Below are positions 6,951 through 14,595 of a stretch of 26,538 nt of DNA, piece by piece. Where the stretch lies: NCBI GenBank assembly GCA_024236495.1, contig JACKKJ010000012.1:1-26538 (forward strand), in the 5' to 3' direction. The notes under the pieces are model-generated. The model was given only the letters and a program-made list of their open reading frames with translations. It did no database searches and was not told the origin of the DNA. A program made the translations under genes and the position numbers. Origin of the DNA: Paracoccaceae bacterium (GTDB taxonomy: Bacteria > Pseudomonadota > Alphaproteobacteria > Rhodobacterales > Rhodobacteraceae). The number at the start of each line of letters is the position of its first letter. Positions within the stretch are counted from its first letter, which is position 1.

Positions 6951-7736
6951 TCAAAGCGCCGTCCAGCCGCCATCCACCGAAATCGTCGTGCCGGTGATCT
7001 GCGCCGCCGCGGACGAACACAGGAACGCGGTCGTTCCGCCGATCTCCTCGACCGTGGCGAACTGGCGCGAGGGCTGACGCAAGAGCATGACCTCGCGGAT
7101 CACCGTGTCGCGGTCCATGTTGTGAACCTTCATCTGGTCGGGGATCTGCGCCTCGACCAGCGGCGTCAGCACATAGCCCGGGCAGATCGCGTTGCAGGTG
7201 ATCCCCTGCCCCGCGGTTTCCAGCGCCACGGTCTTGGTCAGGCCGACGATCCCGTGCTTGGCCGCGACATAGGCCGACTTGAAGGGCGACGCCGTCAGCC
7301 CGTGGGCCGAGGCGATGTTGACGATCCGCCCCCAGCCGCGTTCGCGCATCCCGGGAAGCGCCGCGGCGGACGTATGGAAGGCCGAGGACAGGTTGATCGC
7401 GAGGATGGCGTTCCACTTCTCGACCGGGAACTCCTCCACCGGGGCGACATGCTGGATGCCGGCGTTGTTCACCAGGATGTCGCAGCCGCCGGCCTTCTCG
7501 ACCAGTGCACGGCAATCGTCGCCGACCGACATGTCTGCCTTGATGTAGCGCGCGCCCACCCCGTGTTCGCCGCCGATCCGTTCGGCAAGCGCGTGATCCT
7601 CTGCCCGGTCGGTGAAGGAGTTCAGCACGATGTTCGCGCCCTGGCGGGCAAGCTCTGTGGCGACCCCGAGCCCGATGCCCGAGTTCGATCCGGTGACGAT
7701 TGCGGTCTTGCCCGAAAGGCTGCGCGAAAGGCTCAT
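6951..7736 (-). CDS. bdhA: 3-hydroxybutyrate dehydrogenase (SDR family)
   Basis: A 261-residue short-chain dehydrogenase that interconverts D-3-hydroxybutyrate and acetoacetate with NAD, a step in using polyhydroxybutyrate. The cofactor motif is TGSNSGIG (residues 15-22), followed by NNAG (90-93). The catalytic set is Asn115, Ser143, Tyr156 and Lys160. Residues typical of the 3HBDH subgroup are present: Gln95 in GIQHVAPVEEFP, SAHGL with His145, and Lys153. The C-terminal ITGTTISVDGGW is standard. The reading frame matches family length from the ATG at 7736. It is convergent with the DUF502 gene, and the shared stop region reads TGATCA. I see no PHB synthase or acetoacetyl-CoA gene beside it. 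Confidence 0.93.
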   Translation of the reverse strand: MSLSRSLSGKTAIVTGSNSGIGLGVATELARQGANIVLNSFTDRAEDHALAERIGGEHGVGARYIKADMSVGDDCRALVEKAGGCDILVNNAGIQHVAPVEEFPVEKWNAILAINLSSAFHTSAAALPGMRERGWGRIVNIASAHGLTASPFKSAYVAAKHGIVGLTKTVALETAGQGITCNAICPGYVLTPLVEAQIPDQMKVHNMDRDTVIREVMLLRQPSRQFATVEEIGGTTAFLCSSAAAQITGTTISVDGGWTAL

Positions 7737-7867
7737 GGTCTACCCCGTTCGTGTTGCGTCGCAGCGAGAATAGATTCTGCGCGCGCAAAGAACAGGAAAA
7801 AACGCTGCGCCGCGTTCAGGGGATTCGCAGGTCTGCGGAACACCGGCCGAAGGAAGCGCAGGCAAAG

Positions 7868-7895
7868 AAAAAAACGCCCGCACAAGGCGGGCGTT
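7868..7895 (-). terminator. Strong rho-independent terminator of the candidate sRNA
   Basis: AACGCCCGC (7873-7881) and GCGGGCGTT (7887-7895) form a perfect 9-bp stem with a 5-base loop. On the minus strand the stem runs straight into seven T (7874-7868). No minus-strand protein gene ends near it, which is why an RNA gene is inferred. Confidence 0.9.
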
Positions 7896-7942
7896 GAGTT
7901 ATTGAGGCAGGTTTCATACAGGCAAGAAACCTATCGAGCAGT
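7868..7942 (-). ncRNA. Candidate small RNA of about 75 nt
   Basis: The 319-base gap between bdhA and the YejA-like gene contains a complete minus-strand transcription unit without a coding sequence. A near-ideal promoter (7977-7949) predicts a start near 7942. The RNA would fold a 7-bp hairpin, AGGTTTC/GAAACCT (7932-7926 with 7915-7909, loop of 10). An unpaired stretch follows, and it ends with a 9-bp terminator hairpin and seven U. Such a layout is typical of Hfq-type regulatory RNAs. I do not recognise the sequence as a named RNA. No open reading frame of useful length with a ribosome-binding site is seen inside. Confidence 0.7.
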
Positions 7943-7948
7943 GCGATC

Positions 7949-7977
7949 TTTATACGCGGTTCACCGCCACTGTCCAA
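7949..7977 (-). promoter_or_regulatory. Promoter of the candidate sRNA with a palindrome in its spacer
   Basis: On the minus strand a -35 box TTGGAC (7977-7972) and a -10 box TATAAA (7954-7949) are exactly 17 bases apart, the best sigma-70-type promoter seen in the window. The spacer contains the 12-bp palindrome GCGGTTCACCGC (7956-7967), a fitting place for a repressor or a MerR-type activator. Confidence 0.75.
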
Positions 7978-8055
7978 GCTAAAAGTTTGAAAAGGCAGGA
8001 AAGCCAAGTTAGCTTTGGCGTCAATGAAAACAGGCATACGGGGATTGTCGCTGAA

Positions 8056-9870
8056 ATGAGACCGGGTTTCTTGGGCCGTTTCGTCTGGCACGTTGCGTGC
8101 GCAGCGATTCTGCTTGCCCCCTTACCTGTCGGGGCAGAGCCGGCACATGGCATAGCTATGTATGGAAAGCCCGCGCTGCCACCCGATTTTGTGTCCCTTC
8201 CCTACGCCAACCCGGATGCCCCCAAGGGCGGACGGATCATTTTCGGCGAGGCGGGGGGCTTCGATTCGCTCAACCCCTATATCCTGAAGGGATCGGCGCC
8301 CTGGGGGCTTGGCCTGCATACGGTCGAAAGCCTGATGGCCCGGTCGATCGACGAACCCTTCACGCTTTATGGTCTTCTGGCCGAATCGGTGGAGACCGAC
8401 GAATCGCGCAGCTGGGTCGAGTTCACCCTCCGGCCCGAGGCGCGGTTTTCGGATGGCAGCCCGGTCACCGTCGAAGACGTGATGTGGAGCTACGAGACCC
8501 TCGGCACGCTCGGTCATCCGCGCTACCGCAACGTCTGGGGCAAGGTCGCCAGGATGGAGCGGACGGGCGAGCGGTCGGTGCGCTTCACCTTCAACGCCGA
8601 GGACCGCGAACTGGCGCTTCTGATGGGGATGCGGCCGATCCTGAAGAAGGCGCAGTGGGAGGGCAAGGATTTTGCCGAAAGCTCGCTTGAGGTGCCGACG
8701 GGATCGGGCCCCTATGTGGTGGCCGATTTCGAGCCGGGCCGGTTCATCACCTTCCGCCGCAATCCCGACTACTGGGGGGCGAACCTCGGGTTCAACCGGG
8801 GGCTGAACAATTTCGATGAAATCCGCTACGACTATTTCGGCGACGGCGACGTGACCTTCCAGGCCTTCACCGCCGGCGAAACCTCCAGCTTCCGGGAATC
8901 GAGCGCGTCGAAATGGGCCAGCGCCTACGACTTTCCCGCCATCGCCTCGGGCGAGATCGTCAAGGCCGAGATCGCGAACCAGCGGCCATCTGGGATAACC
9001 GGGCTGGTGATGAACACCCGCAACCCGGTCTTCGCCGACTGGCGCGTGCGCGAGGCGATGATCCAGGCCTTCAACTTCGACTTCGTCAATCAGGCGATCA
9101 ACGCGGGCAGCGAACCGCGCATCGCTTCCTACTTCTCGAACTCGCCCCTCGGCATGGGCGAAGGTCCGGCGACGGGCAAGGTCGCCGACCTGCTGGCCCC
9201 CTATGCCGCCGACCTGCCCCCGGGCACGATCGAGGGCTATGCGCTGCCTCAGGGCAACGCCGGCCAGGCGGTCGACCGCAAGAGCCTGCGCAAGGCCACC
9301 GCACTTTTCGAGGAGGCGGGCTGGACCGTGCAGGACGGCGTGATGAAGGATGCCAAAGGCACCCCCTTCACCTTCGAGATCGTGCTGCAATCGGGGGCCA
9401 CGCAGACCGAACAGGTGGTCGATATCTATGTCCAGGCGCTGAAGAACCTTGGCATCACGCCGACCGTCACGGCGGTCGACAGCGCGCAATACAAGGAACG
9501 CACCAACACCTATGCCTTCGGCATGGCCTGGTACACCCGTGCCCTGTCGCTGAGCCCCGGCAATGAACAGATGCTTTACTGGGGTGCCGCGGGCGTGGCC
9601 GAACCCGGCACGCGCAACTGGATGGGCATGAATTCCCCCGCCGCCGAGGCGATGATCTCCGCGATGGTCGGATCGCGCGGGCAGGAGGATTTCATCGCCG
9701 CGACGCGCGCGCTCGACCGTATCCTGACGGCGGGGCGCTATGTGATCCCGGTCTGGTTCAGCCGCGTCTCGCGGCTGGCGCACGACCGGCATCTTCACTA
9801 CCCGGCACGGATTCCGCTATACGGCGACTGGCCCGGATTCCAGCCGGAAACCTGGTGGTATGAGGACTGA
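8056..9870 (+). CDS. YejA-like extracellular solute-binding protein (family 5) of a peptide ABC transporter
   Basis: A 604-residue periplasmic binding protein. The chosen ATG (8056) gives a clean Sec signal peptide of about 27 residues (hydrophobic VACAAILLAPLPV, then GAEPAHG). An earlier TTG at 7987 would bury it behind 23 odd residues and lies at the edge of a divergent promoter. Family 5 marks include YANPDAPKGG near the mature start, DESRSWVEFTLRPEARFSDG, and the C-terminal PETWWYED. The opening and closing motifs match the YejA branch, which delivers oligopeptides and microcin C to YejBEF. The permease and ATPase genes normally following yejA are absent here; a tiny entericidin-like gene follows after four bases instead. 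The ligand is inferred to be a peptide. Confidence 0.88.
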   Translation: MRPGFLGRFVWHVACAAILLAPLPVGAEPAHGIAMYGKPALPPDFVSLPYANPDAPKGGRIIFGEAGGFDSLNPYILKGSAPWGLGLHTVESLMARSIDEPFTLYGLLAESVETDESRSWVEFTLRPEARFSDGSPVTVEDVMWSYETLGTLGHPRYRNVWGKVARMERTGERSVRFTFNAEDRELALLMGMRPILKKAQWEGKDFAESSLEVPTGSGPYVVADFEPGRFITFRRNPDYWGANLGFNRGLNNFDEIRYDYFGDGDVTFQAFTAGETSSFRESSASKWASAYDFPAIASGEIVKAEIANQRPSGITGLVMNTRNPVFADWRVREAMIQAFNFDFVNQAINAGSEPRIASYFSNSPLGMGEGPATGKVADLLAPYAADLPPGTIEGYALPQGNAGQAVDRKSLRKATALFEEAGWTVQDGVMKDAKGTPFTFEIVLQSGATQTEQVVDIYVQALKNLGITPTVTAVDSAQYKERTNTYAFGMAWYTRALSLSPGNEQMLYWGAAGVAEPGTRNWMGMNSPAAEAMISAMVGSRGQEDFIAATRALDRILTAGRYVIPVWFSRVSRLAHDRHLHYPARIPLYGDWPGFQPETWWYED

Positions 9871-9874
9871 GAGC

Positions 9875-9988
9875 ATGAAGAAACTGATCCTTCTGGCATT
9901 GCTGGGCACGCTGGCCGCCTGCAACACCGTCGCCGGCGCCGGCGAAGACGTGTCGGCGGGTGCCCGCACCGTTCAGGGCTGGTTCTAG
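9875..9988 (+). CDS. Entericidin-like small lipoprotein
   Basis: A 37-residue lipoprotein with a Lys-Lys start, a hydrophobic stretch and lipobox LAAC (Cys16), followed by NTVAGAGEDVSAGA, the pattern of EcnA/EcnB entericidins. These are tiny lipoproteins; in E. coli EcnB is linked to stationary-phase lysis and EcnA counters it. The ATG lies four bases after the stop of the binding-protein gene, so co-transcription is likely. No second entericidin is adjacent. Many alphaproteobacteria carry a single entericidin-like protein whose role is unproven. Confidence 0.8.
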   Translation: MKKLILLALLGTLAACNTVAGAGEDVSAGARTVQGWF

Positions 9989-10138
9989 GCCCGCGCGCGC
10001 CGGGACACCGGGCGAAGCTGCCGATCACGCACCGCGCGGCCTCGGGGTCTGCGTGGATCCGTCGCGCGCGCCTGCCAAACCCTTTTCCCGCCCGCGTTTT
10101 GGGTGCAAGCTGGTCCCATAGTTTTCCGGAGAAGACCG

Positions 10139-10453
10139 ATGAAGTGGCATCATGTTCAGGACAACTGGTTCGCCTTCTTCGACGCGATCCTCGACAAGTG
10201 GCCGGACGCGGACGAAGCGGAGCTTGAGGAGGTCGACGGCGACCAACGCGCTTTTGTCGCCTACATCGCCGAGTTGACGGGCCAGGACATCACCGAAACC
10301 AAGGAGGAGATCCGCGACTGGCTTGCAGGCGAACTTCCCTCCGACGTGGTTATGGATCCCCGCCACGACGACCATTCGATCAGCCTGTCGCGAAAGTTCG
10401 TCCCCGAGGGCGAGGATGAATCGGACGACGACGCGCGGTTCGGCGACGACTAG
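10139..10453 (+). CDS. CsbD-like small protein with acidic C-terminus
   Basis: This 104-residue protein starts MKWHHVQDNWFAFFDAILDKW, which resembles the first helix of CsbD stress proteins (consensus MNW..IEGNWKQ..G..KEKWGKLTDDDL). The middle (EEVDGDQRAFVAYIAELTGQDITETKEEIRDWL) corresponds to the second CsbD helix pair. It is longer than usual CsbD proteins (about 60-70 residues) because of a tail dominated by Asp and Glu. There is no signal peptide. The ATG at 10139 has GGAGAAG just upstream. Its stop codon overlaps that of the convergent XRE regulator in the shared CTAG. CsbD proteins are stress-induced but have no defined activity, and the match here is by eye. Confidence 0.75.
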   Translation: MKWHHVQDNWFAFFDAILDKWPDADEAELEEVDGDQRAFVAYIAELTGQDITETKEEIRDWLAGELPSDVVMDPRHDDHSISLSRKFVPEGEDESDDDARFGDD

Positions 10454-11079
10454 GCCAGGCTTGTCACCCAAAGGACGGTCGCGTCCTCGGGGCTGACGGA
10501 AACCACGTTGTGCCCCATCGCCGCGTCGTAATAGGCGCTGTCGCCCCGCCGCAGCTCGACCGGTTCATAGAATTCGGTGAAAAGCGTCACGATCCCGGTC
10601 AGCACATAAAGGAACTCCTCGCCCTCGTGGCGAACCCAGCCGTCGAATTCCTCGATCCGGCGGGCGCGGATGCGGGCGCGGTAGGGCAGCATCTGCTTGC
10701 GCGTCAGCGCCCCTGCCAGAAGCTCGTGTTCATAGGTCGTGGTCAGATGTGCCTGCCCCTCGCCCGATTTGGTCACCGCCATGCGCCCGTTGACCTGCGC
10801 CTGCGCCGCCGGGGTGAAAAGCTGCGGGACCGAGATCGCCAGCCCCTCGGCCAGCTTCTTCAACGCCTCGTAGGTCGGCGACATCTGCCCGTTCTCGATC
10901 TTCGAGAGCGTCGACCTGGCCAGCCCGGCCTGAACGGCGGCCTGTTCCAGCGTCCAGCCCTTCGCCTTGCGCAGATCGCGCACGCGCTTGCCAAGGTCGA
11001 TCGGCTCGGCCGGGGCACCCTCTTCGCCGCTGGCTCTCGCGATGCGGATCAGGCGTGCGTTGTCCGTCGATTTGGTCAT
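10450..11079 (-). CDS. XRE-family regulator with C-terminal cupin domain
   Basis: A 209-residue regulator with a Cro/CI helix-turn-helix (about residues 28-82: LGKRVRDLRKAKGWTLEQAA, then STLSKIENGQMSPT) and a cupin_2 domain in the last third (HEGEEFLYVLTG, then YEPVELRRGDSAYYDA). In this family the cupin senses a small metabolite, as in PuuR-type regulators. It is divergent from the ligase operon with 97 bases between the starts, so it is the obvious candidate to control it. The ATG at 11079 is preferred because it is preceded by AGGTGG. An upstream start (11106) would add nine residues. The ligand is unknown. Confidence 0.9.
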   Translation of the reverse strand: MTKSTDNARLIRIARASGEEGAPAEPIDLGKRVRDLRKAKGWTLEQAAVQAGLARSTLSKIENGQMSPTYEALKKLAEGLAISVPQLFTPAAQAQVNGRMAVTKSGEGQAHLTTTYEHELLAGALTRKQMLPYRARIRARRIEEFDGWVRHEGEEFLYVLTGIVTLFTEFYEPVELRRGDSAYYDAAMGHNVVSVSPEDATVLWVTSLA

Positions 11080-11176
11080 CCCGAAACCACCTGCCCTGTC
11101 TCGCACCGGTCGGGCTGTGCATTAGCGCGTTTCCCTTGTGCCTTGCAACGCCCAGACAACGGGCGTAGCGAGAGGC

Positions 11177-12688
11177 ATGCTGTCGCTCAGCCCCGATCCA
11201 TCCCCCATTCGCCTGCCCGCGCCGTTCAATCTGGCGGCGCATGTCCTGTCGCGCGCCGAGGCGCTGGGCGACAAGATCGCGCTCCAGGTCCTGCGGCCCA
11301 CGGGCGCCGAACGCTGGAGCTATGCGCGCCTTGAACGCGCGGTCAGGGGTGTGGCGACGGGGTTGGCCGATCGCGGCCTTGCCCCCGGCGACCGCGTCCT
11401 TCTGCGCCTTGGCAATGGCGTCGAATTTCCGCTGGTCTTCCTGGGCGCCATGGCAGCGGGATTTGTGCCGGTCGTCTGTTCAAGCCAGTTGACCCGCCCC
11501 GAGGTCGATCGCATCGCCAGCGACCTTGCCCCCCGGATCGCCGTCGCGGCAGACGGCATCGCGCGCCCCGACACCATCCCCGCGATCCCGGCCGGGGACA
11601 TCCGCGCGATGGAGACGCTGGCCCCCGCCCCCTATGCGATGGGTGACCCCGACCGGCCCGCCTATGTCGTCTATACCTCCGGCACTTCGGGCGCGGCGCG
11701 CGCGGTCCTGCACGCCCACCGCGCCATCCTTGCCCGGGCGATGATGGTGGAGGGCTGGTATGGCCTGCGCGAAAGCGACCGGGTGCTTCATGCCGGGGCG
11801 ATGAACTGGACCTACACGCTCGGCACAGGGCTGATGGATCCCTGGACTGCCGGCGCCACCGCGCTGGTGCCTGCCGCAGGCGTCACGCCGGACCAGATAC
11901 CGCTTTTGCTGAGACGCTTCGACGCGACGATTTTTGCTGCAGCGCCGGGCGTTTACCGCCAGATGCTCAAGTCTCCGTCGATCCCCCCCCTGCCGCGCCT
12001 CAGGCACGGGCTGTCGGCCGGGGAAAAGCTGCCCGACGCGACCCGCGCCGCCTGGACCGAAGCCACCGGCACCCCGGTCCACGAGGCCTTCGGCATGTCG
12101 GAATGCTCGACCTTCATCTCCGGCGCGCCGGGCAGGCCCGCGCCTGCCGGCACGCTCGGCTATCCCCAGGCGGGGCGGCGTATCGCCATCCTCGACGACG
12201 CCGGTCAACCGGTCGCGCGCGGGACCGAGGGCACCATCGCCGTGCACCGCAGCGACCCCGGCCTGTTCCTGACCTATGCCGACGCGCCGCAGGAAGCGGC
12301 GGCGCGTTACAGCGGCGACTGGTTCCTGACCGGCGACCGGGCGGTCATGGCCGAAGACGGCGCCATAACCTACCTCGGGCGCGCCGATGACATGCTGAAC
12401 GCCGGCGGCTACCGCGTCGCGCCGGGAGAGGTGGAGGCCGCCTTTGCCGGCGTGCCCGGCCTTGACGCCTGCGCGGCGATCGAGGCCCGGGTCAGGGACG
12501 ATGTCCGGGTCATAGCACTTGTCCATGCCGGCACCGCGACCGAGGACGCGCTGCGGGCGGCGGCCGAGGCCGCGCTTGCCCGCTACAAGCAGCCCCGCAT
12601 CTACCTGCACCGGGATGCAATCCCGCGCACCGCGACGGGCAAGACCAACCGCCGCGCCCTGCGCGAAGAGTGGGAGAAAACACATTGA
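11177..12688 (+). CDS. AMP-dependent acyl-CoA ligase (benzoate-CoA-ligase-like)
   Basis: A 503-residue adenylate-forming enzyme that should activate a carboxylic acid with ATP and transfer it to CoA. The motifs appear in order: YTSGTSGAARAVLHAH (A3), GMSECSTFISG (A5), GDWFLTGDRAVM (A7), GRADDMLNAGGYRVAPGEVE (A8) and TATGKTNRR with the catalytic Lys (A10). The A3 loop has AARAV where most members have PKGV, so the loop lysine is missing. The signature NWTYTLGTGLMDPW resembles a subgroup close to benzoate-CoA ligases. The ATG at 11177 is preferred over a GTG 13 codons upstream. The stop overlaps the start of the next gene. The substrate cannot be told from sequence; aromatic or short-chain acids fit. 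Confidence 0.85.
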   Translation: MLSLSPDPSPIRLPAPFNLAAHVLSRAEALGDKIALQVLRPTGAERWSYARLERAVRGVATGLADRGLAPGDRVLLRLGNGVEFPLVFLGAMAAGFVPVVCSSQLTRPEVDRIASDLAPRIAVAADGIARPDTIPAIPAGDIRAMETLAPAPYAMGDPDRPAYVVYTSGTSGAARAVLHAHRAILARAMMVEGWYGLRESDRVLHAGAMNWTYTLGTGLMDPWTAGATALVPAAGVTPDQIPLLLRRFDATIFAAAPGVYRQMLKSPSIPPLPRLRHGLSAGEKLPDATRAAWTEATGTPVHEAFGMSECSTFISGAPGRPAPAGTLGYPQAGRRIAILDDAGQPVARGTEGTIAVHRSDPGLFLTYADAPQEAAARYSGDWFLTGDRAVMAEDGAITYLGRADDMLNAGGYRVAPGEVEAAFAGVPGLDACAAIEARVRDDVRVIALVHAGTATEDALRAAAEAALARYKQPRIYLHRDAIPRTATGKTNRRALREEWEKTH

Positions 12689-13332
12689 TCCGGCTTGATA
12701 TATTGTCCGACCCAATCTGCCCCTGGTGCTATCTTGGCAAGGTCCGTCTGGACCGCGCGCTGGAGGCCCGGCCCGATCATCCCTTCGCCGTCGAATGGCA
12801 TCCGTTCCAGCTGAACCCGGACATGCCGCCAGAGGGGATGGACCGCCGCGCCTATCTGGAGGCGAAGTTCGGCGGCAAGGAGGGGGCGGTGCAGGCCTAT
12901 CTGCCGCTTGTCGAACATGCGGCGGCCTCCGGAGTGGCGTTGAACCTGGACCGGATCGCACGCACGCCCAACACACTGGATGCCCACCGCCTGATCCATT
13001 GGGCGGGGCTGGAGGGGCGGCAAGGCGCGATGGTCGCCGCGCTTTTTCGTGCCTACTTCCGTGAGGGCCGCGACATTGGCGACGCCGGCGTCCTCGCCGC
13101 GCTTGCGGGCGAGGCGGGGCTTGATCCGGCGGTGGTCGCACGGCTGCTGGCGGGCGACGCCGACCGCGCCCTTGTCGCCGAGCGCGACGCCCATGCCCGC
13201 GCGCGCGGCGTCAGCGCGGTGCCGACCTTCATCCTGGCCGACACCTATGTCATCAGCGGCGCACAAACGCCGGAAACATGGGTGAGGATCATCGACGAAC
13301 TCATTGAAAAAGAAAAAGCAACTTCCGCATGA
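12685..13332 (+). CDS. DsbA/FrnE-family thioredoxin-fold oxidoreductase
   Basis: A 215-residue protein with a thioredoxin fold of the DsbA/2-hydroxychromene-2-carboxylate isomerase group. The N-terminal strand runs directly into the active-site CPWC (Cys12-Cys15). The cis-proline loop is AVPTFIL near residue 180. FrnE-like members lack a signal peptide and act in the cytoplasm as disulfide oxidoreductases; some are linked to polyketide biosynthesis or oxidative stress. The start is set at TTG 12685, which overlaps the ligase stop (TTGA) and has GGGAG (12672-12676) at good spacing. GTG at 12670 is the alternative. It also overlaps the following transporter gene by four bases, so the three genes form one coupled operon. 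Confidence 0.88.
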   Translation: MIRLDILSDPICPWCYLGKVRLDRALEARPDHPFAVEWHPFQLNPDMPPEGMDRRAYLEAKFGGKEGAVQAYLPLVEHAAASGVALNLDRIARTPNTLDAHRLIHWAGLEGRQGAMVAALFRAYFREGRDIGDAGVLAALAGEAGLDPAVVARLLAGDADRALVAERDAHARARGVSAVPTFILADTYVISGAQTPETWVRIIDELIEKEKATSA

Positions 13333-14549
13333 GAGATACATCGCACATCGTCCCCGCCGACCGGCGCCTGCCGACAGGGGAATTCACCGTGATGATCGCG
13401 ATGCTCTTCGCGACCATCGCCTTTTCCATCGACGCGATGCTGCCGGCGCTGCCCGAGATCGCCGCAGAGCTGACCCCCGACGCGGTCAACCATGCGCAGC
13501 TCATCCTGACCGCCTTCGTCCTTGGCATGGGGGCCGGCACCGCCGTTGCCGGGCCGATTTCGGACGCGACGGGTCGCAAGCCCGCGATCATCGGCGGGTT
13601 CACCCTTTATATCGCCGGGGCGGTCATGGCCCACTATGCGCCGACGATCGAGCTTCTGCTGGCCGCGCGGGTGATCCAGGGCCTTGGCGCCGCGGGTCCG
13701 CGGATCGTCGGGCTGGCGCTTGTCCGCGATCTTTACGAGGGGCGGGAGATGGCGCGCGTCACCTCTTTCGCGATGACGATCTTCATGATTGTCCCGGCGG
13801 TCGCGCCCTCGATCGGCGCCGTGATCATCGGGCTTGCGGGGTGGCGGGCGGTATTCCTGGCCTTCGTCGTCTTCGGCCTGATCGCCAGCCTGTGGCTGGG
13901 CCTGCGCCAGCCCGAAACGCTTTTGCCGCCACGCCGCAGGCCGCTGTCGGGGCGCAACATCCTGTCGGCCGCGCGCGAGGTGCTTTCTGACCGCGACGTG
14001 CGCCTTTACACGGTCGTCATGACGCTGGGCTTCGGCCAGATGTTCGCGCTTCTGTCCACCGCACAGCAGCTTTTCGACGTAACCTACGGTCAGGGCGCGG
14101 ATTTTCCCAAGTGGTTCGCGCTGATGGCGGCGATCGCGGCAAGTGCGTCGCTTCTCAATGCGAAGCTTGTCATGCGGGTCGGCATGCGGCGGCTGGCGAC
14201 CGACGCCTACCTTTGGCAGGCGCTCAGTTCCGCCGTGGTCCTGGCGCTGGTGCTGGGCGGGATCGGCACCGGCTGGCCGGGGTTTGCCGTCTTCTTCCTC
14301 TGGGGATCGAGCGTCTTTTTCATGGCCGGGCTGACATTCGGCAACCTCAACGCGCTGGCCTTGCAGAAGATGGGGCATATCGCGGGGATGGCGGCCTCGG
14401 TCATCTCGGCGATCTCGACGATCCTGGCGGTGCTGATCGCCGGGCCGGTCGGGCAGGCTTTTGACGGAACGCCGGTGCCGGTGATCCTGGGCGTGGTGCT
14501 GTGTTCGGCGCTGGCCTGGATGCTGATGCGGCGCACCATGCCCCACTAA
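13329..14549 (+). CDS. Bcr/CflA-type multidrug MFS transporter
   Basis: A 406-residue major facilitator protein with twelve predicted membrane segments. The first is FTVMIAMLFATIAFSIDAMLP, and Asp in FSIDAMLPALP is characteristic of the Bcr/CflA (DHA1) drug exporters. Motif A appears as GPISDATGRKPAII between segments 2 and 3, and motif C-like VPAVAPSIGAVI lies in segment 5. Proton-driven export of a drug or metabolite is the expected activity. The ATG at 13329 overlaps the oxidoreductase stop (ATGA). The operon context suggests export of, or defence against, a compound handled by the ligase and oxidoreductase. The exact substrate is unknown. Confidence 0.9.
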   Translation: MRDTSHIVPADRRLPTGEFTVMIAMLFATIAFSIDAMLPALPEIAAELTPDAVNHAQLILTAFVLGMGAGTAVAGPISDATGRKPAIIGGFTLYIAGAVMAHYAPTIELLLAARVIQGLGAAGPRIVGLALVRDLYEGREMARVTSFAMTIFMIVPAVAPSIGAVIIGLAGWRAVFLAFVVFGLIASLWLGLRQPETLLPPRRRPLSGRNILSAAREVLSDRDVRLYTVVMTLGFGQMFALLSTAQQLFDVTYGQGADFPKWFALMAAIAASASLLNAKLVMRVGMRRLATDAYLWQALSSAVVLALVLGGIGTGWPGFAVFFLWGSSVFFMAGLTFGNLNALALQKMGHIAGMAASVISAISTILAVLIAGPVGQAFDGTPVPVILGVVLCSALAWMLMRRTMPH

Positions 14550-14595
14550 GGGCCCGACCGGGAGACCGAGCGGAAGACCGAGGGGGGGCGCCCCC

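Noticed and set aside
7987..8055. TTG start adding 23 residues to the YejA-like protein
   Set aside because: It would hide the signal peptide behind polar residues and begins next to the divergent small-RNA promoter.
8122..9798. Minus-strand open frame of 558 codons opposite the YejA-like gene
   Set aside because: Same reason: the plus-strand product is a clear family member and this one is not.
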